A DNA stretch of 64,000 bases, from contig NC_084607.1 in assembly GCF_033807715.1 (NCBI RefSeq), forward strand, positions 14,148,441-14,212,440, read 5' to 3'. Shown in pieces: positions 13,926-27,030 of the stretch. The DNA comes from Cololabis saira. Lineage: Eukaryota; Chordata; Actinopteri; Beloniformes; Belonidae. The position numbers and the translations under genes were made by a program. The notes beneath the pieces were generated by a model, which saw only the letters and a program-made list of their open reading frames with translations, ran no database searches and had not been told where the DNA came from. Numbering within the stretch: the first letter of the stretch is position 1; each line of letters opens with the position of its first letter.

Positions 13926-16900
13926 TAATATTTAATGCACTGTTCTTTTTTTGTATGAATTTAATTTGTACCCTATCCTTTTAGTCCCTGCTTCTCTAGA
14001 TGAAGAATGCGTAAGTGTTTTTCACATGTAGCTGATGGACAAGAGGAACAGAGAAGCCCTATGGCCTAAACATTTTAAATATGAGCTTAACACTAAACAC
14101 AACAATTACAATGAAACAGAGTGTGTGGCACCAGGATTTTGGCAGTACATCATTTGGGCATCCTTGAATTGTGGAGTGGAGCATCTATGGGTTGTGATTG
14201 GTTCCCATAGTAACCAATCATAGACAACAAGGAGAAATCTCACTGAATGCAGTGAGTTGTTAGCTGATTGTAAGAAGTGCTTAATAATACAAATGAAGGG
14301 GTCAGAGGGTGGTGTCGATGTCTACAGTCTGGATTCATGTCTGCGCCGACAGAAGTGGATCAAACTTCCTGTGTGGGTCCAGCAGGGCGTCCGCGGCGGA
14401 CCAGAAAGACAGAGGAGAAAGCAAGGAGAAATAGTTACAAATTGTGAAAGCAAAGAGCAAAAGAACTAGATATTCCCAAAGAGACAACTATCAAAAGTAG
14501 CCTATTTACTGTGACTATAGGCAGCAATCAACCTGTGGACAAGGTCAGCTACTGAGGAGTTCATGGTGCAGCTTGGTCCAGGGGAAAGAGAGACAGCAGA
14601 CTGGGCTGGATGATGCACACCTGAGACTCTTTGTTGTGGTCTTTGAGCACGTCCTTAATAAAAAGAAAAGATGTTACCATGATGGGGAATATTATTATTC
14701 TACACAGATGTAGCTAGTTGGCAAGTGCCAAAATAACATTAATGCCAATTGCCAGGATGCAGGTTTTCCCAGCAGGAAACGACAGGATGACCAGTTGTTT
14801 AGTGACATTATAGTTATGGCTACAGTACTACACAGTACGTGTATAGCCTGTGACGGTACAACTAGACATATTATTTAGAGCTGTTTGTTTGCTTTGGCCA
14901 AGTACCAGGACAAGCAATCATGTCTGAATACATATGTAGCTACAGGGATAATACAAACACAGGTTATTTAGTTCCTATATTATGAAATGTGTGCAGTGTG
15001 AGTCGCAGCTGCTGGACTGAAACTAGAACTCCTAAAAACCCTTTTGATACAAAAGATAACAGAAGCACACTTAAACATAACAATGACGTTACTGAAAATA
15101 CGTTTTAAAACCTCAGATTTCAGCAGGCCCTGCATTTATGCCTGGATTATTAGTGTTCAAAACTGACCTCTCTGTATGCGTTAAAAAAAGGAAAAAAAAA
15201 AATGTCAGTGAATATTTTCTCCCATGTTTGCACTCTTCATTAACTAGCATAAAGCATGCAGTAACAGAGTGGGTGATCATTCCTTCAACGGATGTCTATT
15301 ACTTCACTTTAAATACAAAAGCACACACAGCTTTTATACTAGACGGCCGAAACTAACAGCTAATTGTGAACTCTGAGTTAACAGAGATGTTCCTTCAGAT
15401 GATAAACATTTTCACCCGCTGCAATTTGCACAGTCAGAAGACACAAAAGCGGCTCCACATGTTCATCGTCTCATGAGCTTTCAAGCGTGTTTTGTTCCCT
15501 ACCCCCCGCCTAGCCATTCATCTCACTGATAAAATTACTCAGAAACTTAAAGCGGACTGTGAGGAAAATGGAAGAGAGCCTTTGGACTCAAGCAATTTCT
15601 GCAGAAGTGATGATCATAGGATATCAGAATAATGGCAGAGCTTGTTGCATTTCACAACTCTGTGTGTATGAGCGCATGAGGAGCCCTGCTATGGTCTCAC
15701 TGCTGTAGAGCACAGTAATGCGTAAGCTGTACATTGTTATTTTTGTTTTTTTTCTGCTGTGATCATATACTCTCAAAGGGCTGCATTGTTTTGCTTGAAT
15801 AGACCTCGTCTTCGTTTTTCACTTGCTATGTGAACAATCCATTACTTGGTCAAATACACTGTTTTAGATGGGAAGACAAACATTCATTTTTAATGATATT
15901 GTTTGTTTCTGACTCGCTTGTTCGCTCTCTTGAGTGCCATCTTACAGTTTGTGTTGCAAGTGTAGCATTAGATCATCTCAGTTGAAATATTTTTGTTTTG
16001 TTTTGTTATTTAATGCGTCAACCTGTGAAAACGTACTCTTTAATGCGCTGATTAACCCGTTAAACTCTCAGAGCGGGATGATTGCCTCGAAAACTGACAT
16101 AAAGCATTAATCATTCATTTTCTGGTGCGCTGAATGATTCGGGCTGGAGATTAATGTTGCGTTCTTTGTTTAGTTGTAGCTGCTACAGTACATAAACTCT
16201 GATATTGCGTAGGGAACATCAGGTTTTATAACTAAACTGCCTCCGGCGCCTCAGGGTGACAATGCAAAGACGTTTCTGAACGAAATGCCAACTGTATCCC
16301 TTATAAAATCCATAATTTCTACCCAATGTATGTGATTTCACTTGAACAGTGATTTGATGTCACAGACACTAGAGGCTATGAAGACATAAAATTATATCAT
16401 GAGAAGTCAAGACGTAATGTATATTTCAGCTGAACTGCCAACTGAAGCCTCACACTGGCACTCAAATGTTCATTTCTTCCTGAATAGTCAGTCAGGGTTC
16501 ATTGCTTTTATTGGTATAAGTGCTGTAACTATCCGTTTGCATCTTATTATCCAATCAGATTAAATCTCTTGTTTAAAAAAGGCAGCCTGCATTAGATTTG
16601 AGCTTTCTTGTCAAATTGTTGTTTCCAACAGTTAAATGTTGCCTTCTTTTCTCCAAAAGTATCATCTCTGTAAAGGTGATAAATTAATAACAAATTAATG
16701 CTTTTCTTGAAATGTGTCCTAATTTACTAGATAACGAATGTGGCTGTGACATTTTTCAGTTCAAACTTTGCAGAGGGGAAAGACAGGGCACAAGCTGCAC
16801 TGGCTTTGCTTCTTTACAAATTGAACAATTTCCATTCTCTGTTGCGATCTTTGTATTAAAAATATTAACAACGTATTCCTAATCTGAGCAAAGGTGAGCC

Positions 16901-19900
16901 GAGTGCAGAGGATGGAACAAAGTGAAACTAAATGTGCTGGCCGACTCGCATTTTAATCTCTTATTATAAGGTTTGAAACGCAACATATTTCTTCAAAAGT
17001 CAATAGCAGGGAAAAAGGTGAGGTGAAAAGGTCAGTTGATGTTTTTTGTGGGAATTGAAAGTTGTGTGATTGCTTTGTAATTGAAACTTGACATCACTCT
17101 AGAGTTGAGTTTTATTTCCTTTCCTCAAACTGTTCACTGGAAAAGGTTCATTTCTTCCCAACCAATGTCTCCCAGTACCTGAGGCAGATGACACAGAGAT
17201 CATTCAAGCTATTTTTAATCGCATAAAGCATGATAGAATATACACATGCGGCTCACCAAATGAACAAGAAAAAGCTCTGCTTTAAGTCTGCAGAGACCTT
17301 TCCCACCGAAGGAAAGTACAATTCCAACAGCGGGCAGCTAAGTGAATAAAAAGACGAGAATGCAGCAGAAGAATGCCCCAGAAATCAGCACTCCCAACTG
17401 TCTGATAATCACCAGCCAGTGACAAAAGCCCCTTTACACTTTATATTTATACCTTTACCTGGTCTGTGTTTATAACTACCACTCTTAAAAAAAGCTGAAC
17501 ATTTTGATCAGCCCTTTTTCTCCGCAACTCCTGGCACAAACAATATAGGAGTGAAAAAGTTGAGACAGCTTGTGCATGTGCAGAGCCTGCAATCAGCCAT
17601 CATTGGTTTAAAATGTAAAAACAAAAAAGAAAAGTATAAAATTGGTGAGAGATCTTGTAAAAGCATCTACTACAATACAAGTTGTCTCTTGCCACCTTCC
17701 ACAGACCCAGAACACGACCCCCAAGCAGGAAAAAAAACTTAGTTCAGTTTCGCCATCATAAATCATATTCCACATCAAACCTCCAGTTTATTTACTTAAT
17801 CCCTAATCTTTGTAACAAATAAAAGTTATTTTTCCCCCTTTCTTTCAGACCAATTCTATTTAGGAGCAGACAATACCAAGCTGGCATCTTGGAAACATAC
17901 TTTTTCCTGTCTGGATAAAGCCTGGAGTGATGTGGATTTGTCAATTGCCTGTTGATTCTATTGGCTGTGAAAACTTCAGAGAGATGTCAGTTACCCTAAT
18001 CTGCCGAGCCGTTCCTGAGATATGACCTCGTGGCCACACCTACTGCCAAGTAAATGCTCCACAGGGGGCTGCGTAGTGCACACACTAAAGAGGTCAAGTC
18101 ATACAAACACCCCGAACAGTTGTATTGGAAATGAATGAAGGCATTCGCTGACATATCAAATAAAACAAGTTATTATGTTAGGTACTTGGAAAACCTCAGC
18201 ACCACAGGTATTCTATCATCAACTACTTTAGCCAGGTATTATTCATATTTAATTTAACACTTCTGTAATTTCACATCAAACTTAACCATGATATGAAAAT
18301 GTATTCAAATACACCTCTCAAGTTGCGAAGATCTACTAATTTCAAATTAGATATGTAATTTTCAACCACGAATGTGAATAATGTAGCCTTAGTTAGGAAA
18401 GGGTTAATCGTAATGGTAATGGAAGTATATAACATAAGCTAATTTAGTCTTATTTAGTCTTTGCTGTCTGTTTGATACAACACGCAGAACTTAAACAAAA
18501 ACTAGTCCACCATTCAGGCTGTTAGGCTCATGGCTGCTCTGCTCTCAGTTTGATATGTAGAACCAATAACTGTGCAGGAAACATGACAGTCAGAGACAGC
18601 AAAGGTCAAAGGCTTTGATTTGAGGTAACTGATGTCATGCATCAGGTCCTCAGAGGTCTCCACATTGTGCCGAGCAGCTCAGTCTTCTCTAGATCTTTGA
18701 CACTACAGCAGACTAATTGCTGTAAAATACTGTAGAAATGACCTGATAACATAACATCTCTGGAATCAGCCCGTGGCATATTTATCATTAATTGGCTGTA
18801 ATGAGGTTTTAGGCTCCATGCTGTATCCTAAATAGGATTTAACTGCTTTGACTGACACTGGCTTCATATTTTCATTCACTAGACTCCGCAAGGCCACCCT
18901 ATCGTGACAGCTATCAAAACACTTGTGCCTATAAGGGGTAATAGCCTCACCATCTTCTTTGTGCAAAACTGAAAAAGCTCCAATCAGTGGGGATATAAGA
19001 TGTTTGGACACGATTTATTCCAGTGTTAAAGTATAACATACAGTTCATGCAAGTTCACAGAAGAAAACAGCAGCGCTGAAACTTATTTCCTCTGTGGCCT
19101 TTGCATATAGCAGAGAAGCCTAATGACAATTTACTGAAGATATGGTTATAAGACAAAAAGTATTTATGGTTTTATCCCTGTGCCATCTCTCAACAGACCT
19201 AAGATACTTTGATTTTGTAAATTGTTTTGCAGAACGCTAAGGGTATTCCAGACAATTTGACTGCAATTCCCTGCAGAAATCTTGAGTTTGTTGATCTGCC
19301 TCAGCTCGCTGTTGTTCTAATGACAATAAATCTCCATGACGTGCAGTCAAGCCAGTGAAATAACTAGGTGTAGGAAGACAAGTAATGTGAAAAACTAGCT
19401 TTGGCACAGCAAGCCTTTCTTATAGTACACTGCTAACAAGAAAAGATGCAGGTCCTAAACATAGATGACAAAAGATGAAGGCTGCAGTCAGCAGCCCTGA
19501 CGCTGAAGAATGTGTCACCAGTGTAACGGTTGTAATCATGTTTATGGAGCCTGGATGGCGACTTTAGATTCTGGCCCTGAAATTTGTCATTGTAGATAAA
19601 GACTGATGTAAATAAGCTCTATAATGCAAGTAAAAAAAAATAAGGCATTCTGAAAAATTAAATAAGAATTAAATGTTTAGGATCTTAGTTTATAGTCTGG
19701 TGAAGTCTGCTTAAACAAACAAGTCGCAGTCCCATGCTTCTCGTTCATTGTCATTCAGTTTTGCAAAATGCCTTTTTCTTAATAACTCACTCTCTAAATT
19801 ATGCAATATTTCATTCATTGCGAAGATGTTATTCATCAGTCTGTCCCTGAACAGGATAAAATTAGCCAACCAGCCCAATGCAACAAACTTGTTGTAGCTG

Positions 19901-21059
19901 CGTGATGAAATTAATTCAAATCACTTATTTGAATATAAAAACACTTATATATAAATAGAGCTAACTGAAGTTTGGTTTAAGGTCCTATATACACCTCAAG
20001 TTGAAATCTTTCCTGAGTGATCCAAATCACAAGGTAATAACTCTAACTGTCTTTTTACTCCTGGAACTAGCATGTGTGTAAATACGTATGCTTCTGGTAT
20101 GTCAGTTTTGTTTTGTTTTAACAGATGAAAATACAAAGAAATACAATGATGGAAATGAGAAGTAATCTCAAAACATGGAAGATATCAAATGGTTCAGAGG
20201 ACGGAAATGGCTATGTCTGAAATTAAGAGAAAAAGGGAGAACTAAGGTGAGAAAATCCAATTAACATGAACTACTCTAGGAGGTTCTAGTTTTCTGTATT
20301 TGTCCGTTATCATGACTTCTGTTTGTTGTTTCAGACCGTAATGTGACACTGTTGTTGCGCCACAAAAGACTATGTCCTTTCGGCTACTTTGCAGTAGACG
20401 TCAGCTAGGTAGGGGGCCCTTTGATGCAGCAAAGAACACGTTGTGTTCACATTTCTTAAAGTCTGCGGTTGCATGTAACTCAGAACCCCTTTCCTTGTGG
20501 TTTGACCACTAAATTGGTCCATAGATTATATAAGAGCTACTGGATAAACCCCTGTGACACCATCAGTAGGGTTTCTGAAGAGTTGTGAAATCTCTTTTTC
20601 ATTACTCTGCACCTCGCTGTGCTGGCAAGAGACACTGACCAGCCTTGGTTAATTAAAAAAACTGGCAAATGAGCAAATTGGTATTGATGATGTCATGCCC
20701 ACCTCAGCTCAGTGACCATAAGTTACCTAGCGGGCTTAGGTCATGCAAACCTATGAAGTTGATAATGTTACCTTTCATTCATTCTGACCAAATCTGTCCA
20801 TACATCCTTATTTCAGATGTCCCTACTAAAAAAACAGCCAAAACAAGTGCTGTTGGACTTAAATTAAGGACTAGCATAGCTTCACAGACTCCTGTTGTTG
20901 CTTGGGTCAGTCGACTGCTTGGTCAATGTCTGGCCCATCGCGGGTAACCATTCCCACAGGCCAATTGCTTTGCAAACCGGTCACAGGCAACCTCTAGGCT
21001 CGGCTGGTTCGCCCATTGGTCAACAAACGCTTGTGGCCTTTTTTTAAAGTTAACCGCAC
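13926..21059. other. Long intronic stretch without recognised genes or repeats
   Basis: About 7 kb of sequence that looks single-copy by eye. There is no open frame over 75 codons with any family resemblance, and no microsatellite of note. The part after 20640 may include the decayed 5' end of the LINE that follows. Confidence 0.4.
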
Positions 21060-22979
21060 AACAAACAATTTTATCTCTAAAACAAGAATGAAGGCCAGGG
21101 ATGCCATCTCCAGGTCCAGTGATACACAGAGACTCAAGAGGGCTGAAGAAAAAACTGACTGCAAGTGTTAAAGCCACATACGCATGGAAGATTCAGGGAC
21201 ATTTCTCTTCCCAGGAGCCACGCAGTATGTGGAAGGGTATTAAGAGCATCAAGGATTACAACACAAGAGACACACAATGCCCTAGGGACCCTTCTCTGCC
21301 TGGAGCTCTCAAGAGGTCCTATGCCTGCTTCAAGGACTCTAATATGCCCCCGCCCAGCACTAGGCTCTCCGCTCCACTGGGAGCAGAAACCCACAGTGTG
21401 GCCACAGCTGAAGTGAGGAGGACCCTCAGGAGGATTGACTCCCGCAAAGCTGCCGGGCCAGACGACATCCCTGGGTGGGTGATGAGGAACTGCACTGACC
21501 AGCTCTCTGAGGTCCTGGCAGACTTTTTTAACTCATCTCTCATCCAGGCAGCTGTTCATCATCCTAGTCTCCAAGGGCTCTGCAGTGATGGGACTAAATG
21601 ACTATCGGCTAGTAGCCTTCACGCCGATCATTATAAAATGCCTTGAGAGACTGATCATGGCCCTCATCAGAGGCCACCATCAATGTCACCGATGACCTAC
21701 ACCAGTACACCTACTGGAAGAACCAATCCACAGAGGACGCCATTTCTTCTGTGGTTCAAACTACTCTCACTCACCTGGAGCGGAAGGATCGGTACGTCCG
21801 TATGTTCTTCGTGGACTTCACATCCACTTTTAACACTATGATCCCTCAGACCCTAATTAACAACTGTTAATGCTGCTGCTCAGTCCAAGAGTTAACAACT
21901 GTTAACTCTTGGACTGAGCTCCTCTCTCTGTAACTGGGTTCTGGACTTTCTGACCAACAGGCTGCAGTCTATGAGGATCCACAATGTCTCCTCATCTCCC
22001 ATAGTCCTCAGCACTGGCTCCCCTCAGGGCTGTGTCCTGTTCATGCTACTTACATATAACTGCTCACCTAAGGTTCCAGGCTGTCATATCATAAAGTTTG
22101 CAGATGACACAGCAATGGTTGGATGCATCATTTACAACGATGAATCTGGCTACCGGTAGGAGGTGGAACACTTGGAGGACTGGTGGAGGAAAAACAATCT
22201 CTGCATAAATGGGAAGAAAACAAAGGAGATGACTGTGGACTTAAGGAGGGGCATGTTGGAGAATCTGTGGTGGAAATAGTACTCAGCTACAAGTACCTGG
22301 GCATGCACATAAATAACAACCTCACCTGTAACAACAATACTTCCATTCTGGTCAGGAAGGCACACCAGAGGCTTTACTTCCTGAGGCGGTTGATGCGTGC
22401 AGGACTTGGGAGCTTAATCCTCATCTCCTTCTATAGATGTGTGGTGGAGAGTGTTCTGTGCTCCGGCATCAATGTGTGGTAGGGAAACTGCACTGTGGCA
22501 GAGAGGAAAGCTCTGCAAAGGATTGTGAAGGCTGCACAGAGAACCGTTGGAGCCAGGCCTCCCCACCATCACGGACATATACACCTCCAGATGCGGGAAG
22601 AGGGCCACCTGCATCATGGAGGACCCCACTGACCCAGCACACACAATTTTTGTCCCACTTCCCTCAGGCAGGAGGTTGAGGAGCATTAAGTGTAAAACCA
22701 CCAGATTGAGAAACAGCTTCATTCCGGAAGCTGTAAGACTCTTGAATACAAATGGACACAAATTGCCACTGTAGCTCAAATCAATACTGACACTGTACTG
22801 ACACTTTATTGAACACCATCACTTTATCAATGCTTCTCATCAAGCCTTCATTTTGCTGCTATAATTGCAATTCATCATATAGTATCTACTTATCATATCT
22901 ACAATCCAAATATCATACATACGCACTCTTTAACATTTGATTATTTCTACTTTTACTTCTCTTCTTATTTATATTATTA
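21060..22979 (+). mobile_element. Degenerate LINE with reverse transcriptase remnants (5' part)
   Basis: In shifting + frames the translation shows LINE polymerase marks in order: a linker (SVKATYAWKIQGHF), RKAAGPDDIPGWVMR at about 21445-21490, NDYRLVAFTPIIIKCLERL near 21600, [10 protein letters not shown] near 22010, the catalytic palm FADD at 22097-22108, and the C-terminal YKYLGMHINN and RLRNSFIPEAVRLLN. Frameshifts at about 21145 and 21595, a stop near 22159 and a palindromic insertion near 21880 make it non-functional. The layout is of the Jockey/CR1/L2-like LINE superfamily common in fish. Confidence 0.85.
21878..21919. repeat. Perfect 20-bp inverted repeat with 2-nt spacer
   Basis: Left arm 21878-21897, spacer AC, right arm 21900-21919. 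The right arm is native LINE sequence; the left arm is its exact reverse complement and disrupts the LINE frame. Confidence 0.95.
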
Positions 22980-24442
22980 GGGCCCGAGCACTGACAGTGC
23001 GAAGGCCCTATTGCAGTGTTTCTCAATCCTGGTCCTCGTGGGCCCCTGTCCTGCATGTTTTAGATGCTACCCTCCTTCAGCACACCGTGATAAAAGTACC
23101 TGTGTCATCAACAGAGCTGTGCAGACCTTGGTGACAAGCTAATGAGGACCTTTAATTAGAATCAGGTGTGTTGGTGCAGGACCACGAGGACCAGGATTGA
23201 GAAGCACTGCCCTATTGTATCTGTAGGAATTGTTATTTTTCTTCTGACGAAAGGAGGGCCTTTTTGCCCCCCTAAACGTGCCCCAAAAGTCACCAAATTT
23301 TGCACGCAAGCCAGGCCTGGAGAAAAATGTAATATTTAATGGTTAGCATTAATGGCCGTGGCAAAATGGCTCAACAGCGCCCCCTAGAAAACTTTGTGCC
23401 TCAAGTCCCACAATAGGGTTTGACGTACATGCACGAAAATCGGTACACACCTGTATCATGTCGCAACTTAAAGAAAAGTCTCTTGGCACCATGGCTGAAA
23501 CCTAACAGGAAGTCGGCCATTGTGAATTCATCGTGTAATTTTGCTGCAATTTATGCCATTTCTTCGGCCGCTTCTTGGCCCGAACCGTAACATGCACCCA
23601 GGTGTGTTATACATCAAAATGTGCGTCTCCATCCTGCGACAACGCGCATTACTTTTCTCAGTCAAAAGCGTTACCGTGGCGACGCTAGACGCCAAAAAGC
23701 GCGCCCCCCCCTTCATCTGATTGGTCCATACAGAAAAAACTGTTTAACGTACATCCACGGAAATCGGTACACACCTGTATCATGTCGCAACTTAAAGAAA
23801 GGTCTCTTGGTGCCATGGCCGAAACCGAACAGGAAGTCAGCCATTTTGAACATTTTGAATTAATCGCATAATTCTGGCACAATTGTTGCCATTCCTTCGG
23901 CAGTTAATACGGCCCGAACCGCAACGTGCACCCAGGTGTGTTATACATCAAAATGTTTGTCTCCATCCTGCGACAACGTGCATTACTTTTTTCTTTCAAA
24001 AGCCCTACCGTGGGGACGATAGAAAGAGTCGTGGGTGGTGTCATCGGACTCGGTTTTGAGTCCTTGAACATAATTGGTGCAAATTAGCCCCGCCCCTTCT
24101 TCTGATTGGTCAATATTTGATAGTCCCTATTCTCTGCCATAACTTTTGAACTAGTTGTGATAAAGACTCATGGGTGGTGTCATCGGACATGATTTTGAGT
24201 CCTTGCCCATAATTGGTGCAAATTAGCCCCACCCCTTCTTCTGATTGGTCGATATCTGATAGTTCCTACTTTCTGCCATAACTTTTGAATGGTTTGATAT
24301 AGAGAGTCGTGGGTGGTGTCAGCCGCTAAATGTCCAGGCCTCAAGACATCTACATGCAAGTCATACAAGCACTTCCACTGCAGCACGCCTGAACGTGCAC
24401 AAGGGTGCGAGGGCCCGTTCATCGCTGCTTGCAGCTTTAATT
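22980..24442 (-). mobile_element. Unclassified modular element, copy 1, inserted in the LINE
   Basis: It runs from GGGCCCGAGCACTGACAGTG to GGGCCCGTTCATCGCTGC...GCAGCTTTAATT, flanked by TTATTA at 22974-22979 and 24443-24448. It matches 47164-48328 in reverse orientation. A block of about 325 bp (starting near 23424 and near 23749, with ATCGGTACACACCTGTATCA in each) is tandemly doubled here. A block of about 139 bp (ACTTTTGAA...CTTCTGATTGGTC...GTGGGTGGTGTCATCGGA) is repeated near the other end. No coding frame. A hAT MITE is nested at 23014-23209. Confidence 0.75.
23014..23209. mobile_element. hAT MITE nested in the unclassified element
   Basis: 196 bp starting CAGTGTTTCTCAATCCTGGT and ending GGATTGAGAAGCACTG. 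It is flanked by the perfect 8-bp duplication CCCTATTG at 23006-23013 and 23210-23217. The terminal inverted repeats and target length are those of hAT. No coding capacity. Confidence 0.92.
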
Positions 24443-24448
24443 TTATTA

Positions 24449-24550
24449 CTTGTTACTATTGGATTAACCGGGACCGTGCCTACGCAATTTCGCTCCACCT
24501 CATGCAAATGTGATGTGAATGATAATAAAGTTTCCTTGAATCCTTTGATT
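24449..24550 (+). mobile_element. 3' tail of the same LINE, displaced by an insertion
   Basis: The text GGGACCGTGCCTACGCAATT, TCGCTCC and GATAATAAAGTTTCCTTGAA is the usual poly(A)-signal-bearing end of this LINE type. It resumes directly after the inserted element at 22980-24442. Confidence 0.65.
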
Positions 24551-25750
24551 ATGCTCATCATTCACGGCTCACTAGTCAAGTTCACCAAAGCTGCTAAGTA
24601 GAAAAAGTGACAACTAGCGCTATGACGGAACATCAATTTAGAGTGTGTAAAAAGAAATGTATTTATTTCTACCACAAAACTGGTGAACTTAGCATGGGGA
24701 GCAGTCGGAATTGACTCTGTTTTGGAGCCAGCCCCTATTGGTCAGTTGAGGACTTCTCTTTACTTCCAGGATTGTGTCAGAAGAGCAAGTGGGATGCAGC
24801 CCGTTCATCAGATTTTGTTGCGTCCAAATGCATGCATTCCAGGTGCGTTTAAACCTCATTTGTGATTGCGTAAGTAAAGACAGATTTAAAACTAAGTGTA
24901 AACAAAAACCTAACTATAGTGAAGCAAATCTTCATGAAAATTAGATTAATTCAACAGCATAATGCCATATTAGGGAATATACACTTTGTCAGTTGTTTGA
25001 TGTTATAATATAATTTCATCAGGGCTTTTTGTGTGTTTTGTGTGTACTACTATGACTGCTGTTTCTTCATAAAGTTATGCACAAGTATACGAGCTGATAA
25101 ACCTGTCAAGTGTGGGGTGAGGGGTTTAGCTCAGCTGTATTAGGTTCTATTGTATTTCTTTTCTTTTCTTTTTTTCTCTTTTGTACTCCTGCTTGAAAAT
25201 GGCCAAGAGGAACAACAATGATATGTCTTGACAGGTATTCAAAACCACTTCAAAACGGCTTCTGTTACAGACAGTGGTGTTGGCTTTCAGGGTCTGCACA
25301 GCTCACTCCAGCTGAGATAAAGTGTCAAGGTTGTACGCAAATTCAACGCAGGGAGGGGGATGTGTGTATGCTCACAGCCATGTGCTTTTCTGTCATGGTC
25401 TCTGCAAACGACAGCTCGACGGGACTTGCTGTCACATCGACTTGCAGCAGAGGTGGAGGATTGTCTAGGGCCAACAAACACGCACTTGAAAACACAGCAA
25501 GAGGGTGTCATATCATCAAAACATCACTAGACACTCTGCCTACAAAGGAAAGAGGTTTTTTTAAGGATAAAGAGTAAAAAATCCAAATTATTATCCAACG
25601 TTCAAATCCCATCCTGAAACAAGGATTCGTTCGATTTATGATGATACCGACTACTGCAATGTAAACATGTTTTATATTCTGATGAAAGATGCTGATTTCT
25701 TGCATGAGATGGTTTTTGGGGCTCCTGTAAAAAGTATAATATTGAGTATA
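24551..25750. other. Intronic sequence, nothing recognised
   Basis: Contains a 119-codon + frame at 25218-25577 without family resemblance. No repeat boundaries seen. Confidence 0.4.
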
Positions 25751-25799
25751 TTATTGGCTCATATTGGCTAGCTGTAACTTGTTCGTATTCTGCTCCTGA

Positions 25800-26640
25800 C
25801 GTACACAATCACCAGGGCTTGTTCCAAGAAAGATGAGGCGAGTGTTCCCCTGCCATGCCAAAGTAGTCCACATATCGTCTGAAGTCAGCCTGCTGTCCGT
25901 TACTGACAGACCCCACAACAGCAGAATCATCTGAGAGTAGAAGATGATAGGACACTTTGTTTCACTGGAAGCCTGGGAAGAAGAGTAAAGAAAAGCAATG
26001 AATACAGTCCCCTGTTTCTGAGCTGCTGGCCACCTGCTCAGACATAATTCTTTCGTCTCCAGAAGTTTTAGCCAGTCTACCAGGCACTCAGAAATCCAGG
26101 CATTTGTGGAGGCATCTGCCTGTTTTTTTCTGGAATTACTCACATTAGAGGTAAAGGCTGACTTGATTAAATGTGCTAGAATACGATCCTTGGATTGCAA
26201 CCTTTGTGCAGATGAGTGTAGACTCTGAAGCAAGTAGATGATGACATCTTCAGCACCCATCCCATCATGATAACCAAACGGCAGTGGGTCCTGACAAAAA
26301 GACATTCTTGCTTATTGAGGTGGGCCAATAAAAGTCTTTCTACCACTTTCATGGTGTGTGAAGTCAGGGCAAAGCCACTGACTCAAAGTGAGTGAGGTTT
26401 CAATACAAACCAAGGTAGTTTGCCCCTGGCTCAGCCGGGGTTAAGAGTTGCTGTAGAATCCAACTGAGTTGGCCCGTGTAAGCCTTTGGGACTCTGGGGC
26501 TGACACCATCTGGAACTGCAGTCTTGTCTCCTTCACTCCCTCATCTCGACAGCTGGAGGCAGACGACTGGAAGGGTAGATGCAAAGGGGGTCTCAGTGCT
26601 TCCTCAGGTGGGAGGAGGTGACAATGGTTCTGTATTAGGA
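25800..26640 (-). mobile_element. Degenerate LINE reverse transcriptase fragment, - strand
   Basis: On the - strand, in shifting frames, the order is DGVSPRVPKA, VALTSHTMKVVERLLLAHL, DPLPFGYHDGMGAEDVIIYL at the start of the frame below 26305, then LLLSDDSAVVGSVSNGQQAD, with the palm aspartates encoded at 25926-25934. This is reverse-transcriptase finger/palm order. It is a different LINE lineage from the one at 21060, truncated at both ends and frameshifted. Confidence 0.75.
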
Positions 26641-27026
26641 TCCATGACTGAGGTGCAAGATGGGACTGTCAAGACGTGACAAGGAAGCTGATGGTCTGGA
26701 GAGGGGGTGAGGTTGGTGTGGCTTTGATGGAAGCTCTGCCCAGGCTTTCATCAGTCTGGTCCCCCTTCTCCTTGAAACCAATTATCGTTTCTCATTCCTT
26801 ACCACACATCCTTTATTCTGCTTACACTTGCTTTTTTTTCTGTGCACCTCTCTCTTAATTTGACTCACATTGGCTTGAAACATAACATTAATAGCATCCT
26901 TAAGTGTGTTTGCATCTGTCCTTCACTGCTTCGTTCCCACTGCTGTGACAAAAATTAGGCAGTACACCAAGTGAGGTAAAAAAAAAAAGTCCAAAGAGTT
27001 TCCTCAAAAAAACAAACAACATTGTC
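26641..27026. other. Intronic sequence, nothing recognised
   Basis: No feature recognised between the - strand LINE and the TTAA element. Confidence 0.4.
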
Positions 27027-27030
27027 TTAA

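Noticed and set aside
14188..14220. Inverted CCAAT pair (TGATTGGTT...AACCAATCA) as a promoter
   Set aside because: A 9-bp inverted repeat with no initiator, TATA or CpG context nearby; chance is likely.
25218..25577. 119-codon + strand open frame
   Set aside because: No known motif; lies between two dead LINEs and looks random.
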